The notes under the pieces were generated by a model. It saw nothing but the letters and a program-made list of their open reading frames with translations, was not told the origin of the DNA and did no database searches. Below, in pieces: positions 1 to 5,187 of a stretch of 5,187 bases of DNA (positions are counted from its first letter, which is position 1; each line of letters starts with the position of its first letter). The stretch lies in the NCBI GenBank assembly GCA_009704225.1, contig WLEN01000061.1, positions 1 through 5,187 of the forward strand, read 5' to 3'. A program made the position numbers and the translations under genes. Source of the DNA: Actinomycetota bacterium. Lineage in GTDB: Bacteria > Actinomycetota > Actinomycetes > Actinomycetales > Microbacteriaceae.

Positions 1-91
1 GGTTGGTCACGTCACGGCGACCGGAACTGACGTCGTTGACACTGCGTCTCGGGCGCGCGCCGTGGCGGAAATCTTTCATGCCGACATTTAG
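1..91 (+). CDS. purK: PurK C-terminus (5-(carboxyamino)imidazole ribonucleotide synthase), 5' truncated
   Basis: Only the last 29 codons are present; the first whole codon is at 2 and the TAG stop is 89-91. The tail begins V-GHVTATG and continues through a helix rich in Ala and Arg (VDTASRARAVAEIF). A GHV strand followed by a final helix containing a 'RA' motif is how PurK proteins usually end. PurK makes N5-CAIR from AIR, bicarbonate and ATP, and PurE, the next gene, uses that product. The purE start lies 9 bases after this stop and in the same frame, which fits one operon. The call rests on a short tail plus the purE neighbour, so it is good but not certain. Confidence 0.8.
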   Translation, partial: VGHVTATGTDVVDTASRARAVAEIFHADI

Positions 92-94
92 CAT

Positions 95-98
95 GGAG
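95..98 (+). promoter_or_regulatory. Ribosome binding site of purE, unusually close
   Basis: GGAG lies only two bases before the GTG at 101, shorter than the usual 5-9 bases. No better site supports the next in-frame ATG at 128. The purK stop is 9 bases upstream of the GTG, so re-initiation by ribosomes finishing purK may compensate for the tight spacing. This is an inference from spacing. Confidence 0.45.
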
Positions 99-100
99 AG

Positions 101-598
101 GTGAGCACGCCACTCGTCGCCATCGTTATGGGATCCGACTCGGATTGGCCGACGATGAGCGCCGCCAAGGAGATTCTGGAACAATTTGGCGTCGCGCTAG
201 AAGTCCAGGTGCTGAGTGCTCACCGCACCCCTGAGGCCATGATTGAGTGGGGCAAACAGGCCCGCTCAAATGGTGTCTCGGTGATAATCGCGGGCGCAGG
301 GGGCTCCGCTCATCTGCCAGGGATGCTCGCCTCGGTCACGAGTTTGCCGGTAATTGGCGTTCCTATTGCGTTGTCTCAGTTGGACGGGCTCGATTCGCTG
401 TTGTCCATCGTGCAAATGCCTGGTGGTGTTCCCGTCGCTACCGTGTCAATCGGAAACTCGACCAACGCCGCGTTGCTCGCGGTTCGTATGTTGTCAATTT
501 CGAGTGACGGGCTCGCCGCGCAGTTAGATGAATACTCGTTGTCCCTGGCTGACCTCGTCGCCGAGAAGAACGCTGCACTCAAAGATTCGCTCTCGTGA
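101..598 (+). CDS. purE: PurE, N5-carboxyaminoimidazole ribonucleotide mutase
   Basis: This cytoplasmic enzyme converts N5-CAIR to CAIR in de novo purine synthesis. The 165-residue length is normal for class I PurE. Visible family motifs are GSDSDWPTM (11-19) at the phosphate-binding loop, LSAHRTP (38-44) with the catalytic His41, [12 protein letters not shown] (64-75), and the block [20 protein letters not shown] (96-115). The GTG start is preferred over ATG at 128 because starting at residue 10 would remove the first beta strand just before GSDSD. The upstream gene is purK, matching the bacterial two-step route (PurK then PurE). The stop overlaps the GTG of the following LCP gene by 4 bases, so the two are probably translationally coupled. 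The C-terminal 30 residues are variable, as in the family. No defect is seen. Confidence 0.97.
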   Translation: MSTPLVAIVMGSDSDWPTMSAAKEILEQFGVALEVQVLSAHRTPEAMIEWGKQARSNGVSVIIAGAGGSAHLPGMLASVTSLPVIGVPIALSQLDGLDSLLSIVQMPGGVPVATVSIGNSTNAALLAVRMLSISSDGLAAQLDEYSLSLADLVAEKNAALKDSLS

Positions 599-1938
599 GC
601 CTGACATCACCGATTCGTAACCCAAACCTTCACGACGGTGCAGTAATGCGCCGTCGGGCGTGGTGGCTCATCATCATGTCGTTGTGCATTCCGGGTTCGG
701 CACAGTTGCTCGCGGGAAATCGTCGACTCGGACGAATCCTGTTTGGCACGTGGGCGGTCGTGTTCCTCATCGGACTCGCAACGCTTGTGTCCTATCTTCT
801 CGCAGCGGGGGTCACTGTCGGTTTCTGGGTGTCGTATTGGGGGTTACTCGGAATGCAGGTGATTCTGGTTGTACTCGGACTCATCTCGTTCGTTGCCGCC
901 TTCGACACTTTTCGATTGGTTCGGTTCGTTCATGTCCCTAGCCGGACTCGCCTCTGGGTCGCGATTTTCACGATTGTCGCGATGTTTGTGCCTGCGGGCG
1001 GAGCCGCCTATGCGACGTACCTCGCTGGCGTTACGAGAGACACGATTGCAGGTATTTTTGCCGATGCGCCAACGGTCGAGCCGATCGAGGGAAAGTACAG
1101 TTTCATGTTGCTCGGAGGAGATGCTGGGGCTGACCGGATTGGCCTTCGACCAGACTCCGTCAGTCTTGTCACCGTCGACGCGGATACGGGCCAAATCGCT
1201 GTGGTGGGAATTCCGCGAAATTTGTACAACGCTCCGTTCGTTCAGGATTCGCCGATGCGTGCCGAGTGGCCAGGCGGGTTCAATTGCGGCGATGAGTGCC
1301 TGTTCGCGTATATCTATCCGTGGGCGGAAAATCATGCAGAGCTTTATCCGGAAGCGGTCGCGGCTGGATCGTCGCCGGGCGTCGAAGCCATGCGGGATTC
1401 CGTCGAAGCAATCACCGGAATCCCCGTCCAGTTCTACGTGCTCATAGACATGCGCGGATTTACCGGACTCATCGATGCTCTCGGTGGGGTAGACATTCTC
1501 ATTGAGGAGCGAGTGAACGTGTGTGTCGTGGGGGAGCCCATTACCGACAGTTTTCCTGCCGGCGCGACTCATCTCAACGGTGGTCGCGCACTGATGTACG
1601 CCCGTACCCGTTGCGACTCGAACGACTACGAGCGCATGGGTCGCCAGCGCCAATTGGAAGAAGCAATCCTGCGTCAGGTCAAACCGACAACGGTGCTGAC
1701 CCAGTTTCAGCAACTTGCGTCCGCAGGCAAAGCGCTCGTCGTCACCGATTTACCTCAGTCGATGGTGGGACTCATGGTTGACCTCGGAACGAAGGCCCGC
1801 AAGTTACCGATTCTCCGAGCGGAATTGGTCCCGCCCATTTTCGACCAGGTGTACCCCGACTTTAGGTTGGCTCACGAGATCGTCCGTGAAACCGTATTCC
1901 CGCCGCTCGCAACCCCGACTCCGACGACCCAACCGTAG
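595..1938 (+). CDS. LytR-CpsA-Psr (LCP) family glycopolymer-peptidoglycan phosphotransferase, polytopic
   Basis: LCP enzymes move lipid-linked glycopolymers onto peptidoglycan outside the membrane. The 447 residues comprise a hydrophobic N-terminal part (about 22-143) and an extracytoplasmic LCP domain (about 168-435). LCP features are [17 protein letters not shown] (172-188: Asp176, Arg181, Arg185, Asp187), IPRNLY (206-211, Arg208), [11 protein letters not shown] (291-301), and [12 protein letters not shown] (327-339) followed by Asp344, Arg347, Arg350 and Gln351. These match the charged residues that bind the pyrophosphate of the polyprenyl substrate. Most LCP proteins have one membrane anchor; this one has four hydrophobic stretches (about 22-40, 48-70, 78-103, 119-142). 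The tail is Pro/Thr-rich. The GTG start overlaps the purE stop (GTGA). ATG at 646 (Met18) is an alternative start, but it sits in a hairpin and has no ribosome site. The neighbouring rhamnose and glycosyltransferase genes suggest its substrate is a rhamnose-containing wall polymer; that is inference. Confidence 0.93.
   Translation: MSLTSPIRNPNLHDGAVMRRRAWWLIIMSLCIPGSAQLLAGNRRLGRILFGTWAVVFLIGLATLVSYLLAAGVTVGFWVSYWGLLGMQVILVVLGLISFVAAFDTFRLVRFVHVPSRTRLWVAIFTIVAMFVPAGGAAYATYLAGVTRDTIAGIFADAPTVEPIEGKYSFMLLGGDAGADRIGLRPDSVSLVTVDADTGQIAVVGIPRNLYNAPFVQDSPMRAEWPGGFNCGDECLFAYIYPWAENHAELYPEAVAAGSSPGVEAMRDSVEAITGIPVQFYVLIDMRGFTGLIDALGGVDILIEERVNVCVVGEPITDSFPAGATHLNGGRALMYARTRCDSNDYERMGRQRQLEEAILRQVKPTTVLTQFQQLASAGKALVVTDLPQSMVGLMVDLGTKARKLPILRAELVPPIFDQVYPDFRLAHEIVRETVFPPLATPTPTTQP
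633..656 (+). other. Strong RNA hairpin with GTAA tetraloop in the 5' coding part of the LCP gene
   Basis: The arm CGACGGTGCA (633-642) pairs with TGCGCCGTCG (647-656) over ten continuous pairs, nine Watson-Crick and one T-G wobble (639-650). The loop is GTAA, a GNRA-type tetraloop. It starts 38 bases after the GTG start, and the in-frame ATG at 646 spans the loop and stem. No T-run follows, so it does not look like a terminator. A translation or RNA-stability role is possible but unproven. Confidence 0.5.
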
Positions 1939-1943
1939 CGGGG

Positions 1944-2786
1944 CTAGACCGAAAAATCGGCGCGCAACGCTTTTCGAAGTGCTTCGCGCCACGGGGGCAT
2001 TTCGGGGAGCCCCGCAGACTGTGCGGCGGCGTCACCGAGAACGGAATAAGCAGGACGCGGCGCTGGACGTACGAATGCGTCAGAGGTGGTTTGTCCGACG
2101 AGTGCTATCGGCGCACCGACTTCCTCGTAGATCGCGACTGCCAGATCCCACCATGAACACGCACCGGAATTCGTCGCGTGATAGGTCCCCGGGGCAACGT
2201 CAAGAAGCAGGCGAATGCGTTCGGCAAGATCTCGGGTCCAGGTCGGCTGACCAATTTGGTCGGTGACGACACTCACGGGGTCCCCCGCGCGGGCTTTGGC
2301 CAGCATTGTCGCCATAAAACTGGGTCCACCCGCGCCATAGAGCCAGGCCGTCCGGACAACGGTCGCCCCGTCCGGGTGTGCTGATCGCACGGCGAGTTCA
2401 CCCTCGAGCTTGCTTCGTCCGTAGGCGGACCGAGGATTCGTCGTCGCGTTCTCGGCATAAGGGCTCGTGGCGAGACCGTTAAACACGTAATCGGTTGACA
2501 CCTGAACGAGGCGTGCACCTGTGTCTGCGCATGCCAACGCCACGTTGTGTGCACCGCGAGCATTGATGTCCATAGCAATGGTTTCGTTGAATTCGGCTTC
2601 ATCGACGGCGGTAAACGCGGCCGCATTAATGACAGCCACTCGTCCGGCCACCGCGCGCTGAACAGCACTCGCATCGGTGATGTCGAGGTCCGCATGGGAG
2701 ACGAGTTCAGCGATATCACCGAAGACGTCACCCAAAGCGGTTGCGAGCATTCCACCGCCGCCGGTTACAAGAATTGGTGCAGTCAT
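1944..2786 (-). CDS. rmlD: RmlD, dTDP-4-dehydrorhamnose reductase
   Basis: This cytoplasmic NAD(P)H-dependent short-chain reductase does the last step of dTDP-L-rhamnose synthesis. From ATG at 2786 it has 280 residues, close to the usual length. The Rossmann motif is TGGGGMLATAL (8-18), with DLDITD at 33-38. Next come INAAAFTAVDEAE (53-65), STDYVFNG (97-104) with Thr98, and YGRSK (122-126) giving the Tyr122/Lys126 catalytic pair. The later family motifs are RTAWLYG, DQIGQPTWTRDLA, a TNSG-CSWWDLA block and RPAYSVL. GTG at 2789 would add one residue, but ATG is preferred because GAGGGAG is six bases upstream of it. The gene converges with the LCP gene (5 bp between stop codons) and diverges from the glycosyltransferase at 2834. 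The glycine loop reads GGGGML instead of the common GxxGQLG form, a modest variation. Confidence 0.96.
   Translation of the reverse strand: MTAPILVTGGGGMLATALGDVFGDIAELVSHADLDITDASAVQRAVAGRVAVINAAAFTAVDEAEFNETIAMDINARGAHNVALACADTGARLVQVSTDYVFNGLATSPYAENATTNPRSAYGRSKLEGELAVRSAHPDGATVVRTAWLYGAGGPSFMATMLAKARAGDPVSVVTDQIGQPTWTRDLAERIRLLLDVAPGTYHATNSGACSWWDLAVAIYEEVGAPIALVGQTTSDAFVRPAPRPAYSVLGDAAAQSAGLPEMPPWREALRKALRADFSV
1959..1990. terminator. Bulged hairpin at the LCP/rmlD convergent junction, possible terminator
   Basis: GGCGCG (1959-1964) pairs with CGCGCC (1985-1990). Inside, after single-base bulges at 1965 and 1982, AA pairs with TT (1966-1967 with 1983-1984), then CGCTT (1968-1972) pairs with AAGTG (1977-1981, one G-T wobble) around a TTCG loop (1973-1976). 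It begins 21 bases after the LCP stop, so it can act on + transcripts, though no T-run follows on that strand. On the - strand it is followed by GATTTTTC (1958-1951), a terminator-like T-run, but the inner wobble becomes a C-A mismatch and the whole element lies inside the last codons of rmlD. Function is inferred from shape only. Confidence 0.42.
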
Positions 2787-2792
2787 CACGAT

Positions 2793-2799
2793 CTCCCTC
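2793..2799 (-). promoter_or_regulatory. Ribosome binding site of rmlD
   Basis: On the - strand GAGGGAG ends six bases before ATG at 2786 but only three before GTG at 2789. This spacing favours the ATG as the real start. It is the clearest Shine-Dalgarno sequence in the window. Confidence 0.7.
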
Positions 2800-2806
2800 G
2801 TCCTTC

Positions 2807-2812
2807 AGCGTA
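2807..2812 (-). promoter_or_regulatory. Candidate -10 element of rmlD
   Basis: TACGCT on the - strand fits the TANNNT form of actinobacterial -10 elements. A start about seven bases downstream (near 2800) would give a leader of roughly 14 bases that just includes the GAGGGAG ribosome site. No convincing -35 is seen at normal spacing; TTCACT (2838-2833) is there but 20 bases away. Confidence 0.4.
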
Positions 2813-2821
2813 GTGCGGCAA

Positions 2822-2827
2822 TAGGCT
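2822..2827 (+). promoter_or_regulatory. Candidate -10 element for leaderless mRNA of the first glycosyltransferase
   Basis: TAGGCT fits TANNNT and is followed by exactly six bases (GGGCGA) and then GTG at 2834. Transcription would therefore begin at or next to the start codon, giving a leaderless mRNA. The gene has no proper Shine-Dalgarno sequence, which supports this reading. No clear -35 is visible. rmlC at the right end shows the same arrangement. Confidence 0.5.
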
Positions 2828-2833
2828 GGGCGA

Positions 2834-3955
2834 GTGAAGAAAGCGTCTGCTCAACCGCTCGTTCTCGTGGACGCAACGGCGATCAGTGCACAGCGAGGCG
2901 GTGTCGGACGTTATGTCGAGGAACTAGTCCGTGAGTCGGTCCTCGCGGGTCTCTCACTTGTCGTGGTGTGCCAGCCACGCGATCAGAAGGCGTTTGCGGA
3001 CATGGACTGCGATCTTGTTGTCGCTCCTCGTCGTGTACAGACCGTACCCCTGAGATTCCTGTGGGAGCAGATCGGGTTGCCCTCGCTCGCACGACGACTT
3101 CGAGCCACAACGATCCATTCGCCGCACTATACGTTCCCGTTGTTTACGCGCCGTCACCGCGTCGTGACCATTCACGATCTCACCTTCTGGTCGCACCCCG
3201 ATCGTCATTCAGCGGTGAAGAGGTTGTTTTTCAAATTCTGGATTGTGGCATCCGCTCGCATGGGTATTGACGTCATCGTCCCGTCCGCGGCCACTGGGGA
3301 GGAATATCAGCGTGTCGCCCGTGCGAGCAAGGATCGCATCACGGTGGCGTTTCACGGGGTCGACCGAAACACGTTCCACCCGCCGACATCTCGCGCTGTT
3401 GCCAAGTTTGCGCGGGCAAACGGTGTGGCGTCATGGATAGCGTTCCTCGGCACGATTGAGCCGCGCAAAAACGTGGTGCCCCTCATCGAGGGTTACCAAC
3501 TCGCAACACGTGACATGGCGAAACGGCCGAGCCTGCTTCTGGCCGGCGCACCAGGCTGGGACGGCGCGGTGGATGGCGCTATTGCCCGCGCCGTTGACCA
3601 CGGATACGACGTGCGACACCTCGGGTACATCCCGCTCGACGAACTGCCGGCATATCTGGGTGGTGCAATTGTGGTCACGTATCCCAGCGAAGGAGAAGGT
3701 TTTGGTCTTCCTGTGCTCGAAGCCATGTCGTGTGGTGCGCCTGTGCTGACGTCTCGCTCACTGTCGCTCCCCGAGGTTGGCGGAGACGCAGTCGCATACG
3801 CCGAAACTACGCCAGAGGGAATCGGACGTGCGTTGACCGAGCTGTTGGCAGACGCGCCACGCCGAACCTCATTGGGGGCGGCAGCTGTGACTCGAGCTGC
3901 TCAGTTCACCTGGACCGCATGCCTCGCGGCTCATCGCTCAGTGTGGGACCTCTAG
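2834..3955 (+). CDS. GT4-type glycosyltransferase (GT-B fold), probable cell-wall polysaccharide synthesis
   Basis: This 373-residue protein resembles retaining GT-B enzymes that add sugars from nucleotide donors at the inner face of the membrane. Evidence in order: a Gly-rich acceptor-side loop SAQRGGVGRYVEELV (18-32); HSPHYTFPLF (95-104) and VTIHDLTFWSHP (111-122) in the N-terminal domain; IVPSAATGEEYQR (148-160); FHGVD at 173-177; FLGTIEPRKN (204-213), where Arg211 and Lys212 would contact donor phosphates; and the EX7E motif in EGFGLPVLE (Glu288 and Glu296). There is no signal peptide or membrane segment. The start is GTG without a ribosome site, fitting a leaderless mRNA. The last base of its TAG stop and the two before it lie in a CTAG shared with the converging glycosyltransferase. 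A rhamnosyl- or mannosyltransferase role is plausible from rmlD and rmlC nearby, but donor and acceptor cannot be read from the sequence. Confidence 0.9.
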   Translation: MKKASAQPLVLVDATAISAQRGGVGRYVEELVRESVLAGLSLVVVCQPRDQKAFADMDCDLVVAPRRVQTVPLRFLWEQIGLPSLARRLRATTIHSPHYTFPLFTRRHRVVTIHDLTFWSHPDRHSAVKRLFFKFWIVASARMGIDVIVPSAATGEEYQRVARASKDRITVAFHGVDRNTFHPPTSRAVAKFARANGVASWIAFLGTIEPRKNVVPLIEGYQLATRDMAKRPSLLLAGAPGWDGAVDGAIARAVDHGYDVRHLGYIPLDELPAYLGGAIVVTYPSEGEGFGLPVLEAMSCGAPVLTSRSLSLPEVGGDAVAYAETTPEGIGRALTELLADAPRRTSLGAAAVTRAAQFTWTACLAAHRSVWDL

Positions 3956-5058
3956 GTCAGTTCTTCGAACACCGACTCGAGTCGAGCCGCGCTCGCGTCC
4001 CACGAGAACTGGGCCGCACGGGCCATTCCGCGTGAGGCGAGGTCACGTCGAAGTGTTTCGTCGTTCAACCCCGTTAGAGCCTCAGCGAGCTTGATGGTTC
4101 CGTTTTTGCCGTGTACATCAACTGCGATAGCGGATTGACCAGCGACCTCACGGAGCGCTTCAGCGGTCGAATGGACGACGGGAACGCCCAACGACATTGC
4201 TTCGAGCACAGGGAGCCCGAAACCTTCCTCGATAGAGGGCACGACAAGTCCGCGAGAAGCGGAAAGGACGGCAGCAAGATCGGAATCACCGAGTCGACCT
4301 AACGCGTGGACCCGGTGCGGTGCAATTCCCGTGCGGGTGACAAGGTCGTCGACGCTCACGCCACCCCAACCCTGGGGTCCAATGACTACAAGCGAAAGTC
4401 CCTCGATGGTGGCGAGCGCGACGAGGAGTTGCTCGAGTCCTTTGCGCGGTTCGAGTGTTCCCACAAACGTGATGTACACGTCCGGAAGCCCCAAGGCGAA
4501 CCTGCGGTTCTCGGAGTCGACGGGCACAATCAAGTCGGATGTCGGCGCGCCACCGATGACACGAATGCGATCCCCGAGTGACAGGAAAGTCGAAATCCGT
4601 GAGGCGACCGCGTCTGTTGGAACGACAACGATGTCCGCAAAGCGTTGAGCGCGTTCCCCCATTGCGCGGTGCCACCGCGCGCCCCGGCTCGTCAACGTTT
4701 CGGGATGGGTCCACGGAACAGCGTCATGAATCGTGACAATGTGCTGACCGTATTCGGCGAGTGGCGCAAAAAGGCTGGGGGAATAGGTGACCTCGTGCTT
4801 TGGGACAGCCACTCCGCGCTCCCACGCTCGTGCGAGAACTGCTCGCGGAAAAGGTGACACATTGACGCCCTCGAGCAAAGGAATGAATCCCTCGATTTGG
4901 CGAACCGCGTCATGTGATACTCGGGGGACAAATCCGACAAGTGACCGGATGCCATCGACCCGCGCCGTGAGAGCACGTACCAAGTTGAGCGCGTAGCGCC
5001 CGATACCGCCAGGGACGGGTGCGACGACTTGGTCAAGTATCACGGTGGTCGTCTTCAT
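3952..5058 (-). CDS. GT4-type glycosyltransferase (GT-B fold), paralogue of the converging gene
   Basis: This 368-residue protein has the same plan as its neighbour: PVPGGIGRYALNLVRAL (14-30), SPSLFAPL (93-100), IVTIHDAVPWTHPET (107-121), VVVPTDAVASRI (144-155), FVGTLEPRKG (198-207) with Arg205 and Lys206, and EGFGLPVLEAMSLGVPVV (278-295) with the EX7E pair Glu278 and Glu286. Both genes end in RAAQF-W followed by a short helix, which supports common ancestry. The ATG at 5058 is 30 bases from the divergent rmlC start. Upstream there is no good Shine-Dalgarno sequence (GCGGG is the nearest purine-rich run). No signal peptide or membrane segment is seen, so it should act in the cytoplasm or at the inner membrane face. 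It probably adds a sugar to the same wall glycan; donor and acceptor are unknown. A substrate different from that of its paralogue is likely, given how far the central regions have diverged. Confidence 0.9.
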   Translation of the reverse strand: MKTTTVILDQVVAPVPGGIGRYALNLVRALTARVDGIRSLVGFVPRVSHDAVRQIEGFIPLLEGVNVSPFPRAVLARAWERGVAVPKHEVTYSPSLFAPLAEYGQHIVTIHDAVPWTHPETLTSRGARWHRAMGERAQRFADIVVVPTDAVASRISTFLSLGDRIRVIGGAPTSDLIVPVDSENRRFALGLPDVYITFVGTLEPRKGLEQLLVALATIEGLSLVVIGPQGWGGVSVDDLVTRTGIAPHRVHALGRLGDSDLAAVLSASRGLVVPSIEEGFGLPVLEAMSLGVPVVHSTAEALREVAGQSAIAVDVHGKNGTIKLAEALTGLNDETLRRDLASRGMARAAQFSWDASAARLESVFEELT

Positions 5059-5076
5059 CGCTTAACCCGCTGTCGT

Positions 5077-5082
5077 TACTAT
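5077..5082 (+). promoter_or_regulatory. Candidate -10 element for leaderless rmlC mRNA
   Basis: TACTAT fits TANNNT well (five of six bases agree with TATAAT when scored loosely with C at position 3 as the main departure and T at position 4). Six bases (GGTCAC) separate it from the GTG at 5089, so transcription would start at the start codon. There is no Shine-Dalgarno sequence upstream. At 17-base spacing the -35 position reads TTCATC (5054-5059), a weak match that lies over the start codon of the divergent gene. Confidence 0.55.
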
Positions 5083-5083
5083 G
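5078..5083 (-). promoter_or_regulatory. Candidate -10 element of the leftward glycosyltransferase, overlapping the rmlC -10
   Basis: On the - strand these bases read CATAGT, four of six matching TATAAT. A start near 5071 would give a leader of about 13 bases before ATG at 5058. It shares five bases with the TACTAT proposed for rmlC. No good -35 is seen upstream, so the call is weak. Confidence 0.25.
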
Positions 5084-5088
5084 GTCAC

Positions 5089-5187
5089 GTGGACATTCAA
5101 CCATTAGGCATCGAGGGTGCGTGGCGTATTACCCCACAAATTTTCGGAGATGCGCGTGGTTCGTTTTCTGAATGGTTCCGAGGAGAC
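5089..5187 (+). CDS. rmlC: RmlC, dTDP-4-dehydrorhamnose 3,5-epimerase, N-terminal part (3' truncated)
   Basis: The first 33 codons are present and run off the window. Residues 5-32 carry PLGIEGAWRITPQIFGDARG (5-24) and then SFSEWFRG. The pattern 'I-GAW-TP-F-D-RG-F-EWFR' is characteristic of the N-terminal strands of RmlC, where the Arg of D-RG contacts the dTDP-sugar in known structures. RmlC is a cytoplasmic cupin-fold enzyme that inverts C3 and C5 of dTDP-4-keto-6-deoxyglucose, and RmlD then reduces its product. GTG at 5089 is chosen because the family motif begins a few residues later and because a -10 element sits exactly upstream for a leaderless start. The divergent glycosyltransferase is 30 bases away. 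The full protein would be expected near 180-200 residues; other rml genes may follow outside the window. Confidence 0.9.
   Translation, partial: MDIQPLGIEGAWRITPQIFGDARGSFSEWFRGD

Noticed and set aside
844..1713. A 289-codon open frame on the - strand opposite the LCP gene
   Set aside because: It is antisense to a well-supported LCP domain, its product is rich in Arg, His and Ser with no domain motif, and it has no credible ribosome site. It is a shadow of GC-rich coding DNA.
646..1938. ATG at 646 as the start of the LCP gene
   Set aside because: No ribosome site precedes it and it lies in a hairpin, whereas GTG at 595 overlaps the purE stop in a typical coupling arrangement. It remains possible if the hairpin is melted.
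1936..1946. TAGC-GGG-GCTA inverted repeat spanning the stop codons of the LCP gene and rmlD
   Set aside because: The stem is only four pairs, and TAG facing CTA is expected wherever two TAG stops converge closely. No T-run follows.
2273..2755. A 160-codon open frame on the - strand inside rmlD
   Set aside because: It is the same strand in another frame over a gene with all RmlD motifs intact. Its composition shows no domain.
3973..3984. Perfect 12-base palindrome CGACTCGAGTCG in the 3' end of the leftward glycosyltransferase
   Set aside because: It lies within ordinary Arg/Leu/Glu/Ser codons, has no second copy nearby and no promoter next to it, so a chance occurrence is the simplest view.
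5086..5091. CACGTG palindrome over the rmlC start codon
   Set aside because: A six-base palindrome is too short and frequent to call an operator without a second copy or flanking symmetry.
1..5187. tRNA or rRNA genes, CRISPR arrays, insertion sequences, tandem repeats
   Set aside because: Reading both strands, nearly the whole window is explained by seven genes. No repeat-spacer pattern, transposase motif, terminal inverted repeat or cloverleaf was recognised.

Overview
The window looks like chromosomal DNA from an actinobacterium. It is GC-rich but its third codon positions are not extremely biased. GTG starts are common: purE, the LCP gene, the first glycosyltransferase and rmlC all begin with GTG. 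Two genes appear to have leaderless promoters. A purK-purE-LCP block with an LCP protein of this type points to Micrococcales, most likely Microbacteriaceae. That placement is from memory of gene order and protein style, not from a search.

Left part (1-1938, + strand): the last codons of purK are followed by purE and then a LytR-CpsA-Psr (LCP) family gene whose GTG overlaps the purE stop. This looks like one operon combining the CO2-fixing step of purine synthesis with an enzyme that attaches glycopolymers to the cell wall. A 10-bp hairpin with a GTAA loop lies in the first codons of the LCP gene.

Middle part (1944-2786, - strand): rmlD, the last enzyme of dTDP-L-rhamnose synthesis, converges on the LCP gene with 5 bp between their stop codons. 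A bulged hairpin lies in the last codons of rmlD and could end transcripts from either side. A 47-bp divergent spacer (2787-2833) carries an outward -10 element for each flanking gene.

Right part (2834-5187): two GT4-type glycosyltransferases (GT-B fold) face each other tail to tail and share a CTAG in which each reads its own TAG stop. The second is divergent from rmlC, whose first 33 codons are in the window. The 30-bp spacer (5059-5088) contains a near-symmetric -10 region.

Together the genes suggest a rhamnose-containing cell-wall polysaccharide locus: RmlC and RmlD help make dTDP-L-rhamnose, the glycosyltransferases build the glycan, and the LCP protein may transfer it to peptidoglycan. 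rmlA and rmlB are not in the window. No RNA gene, mobile element, CRISPR array or tandem repeat was seen, and no stretch over 300 bases lacks a gene. I found no clearly new system. The points worth a second look are regulatory and architectural.
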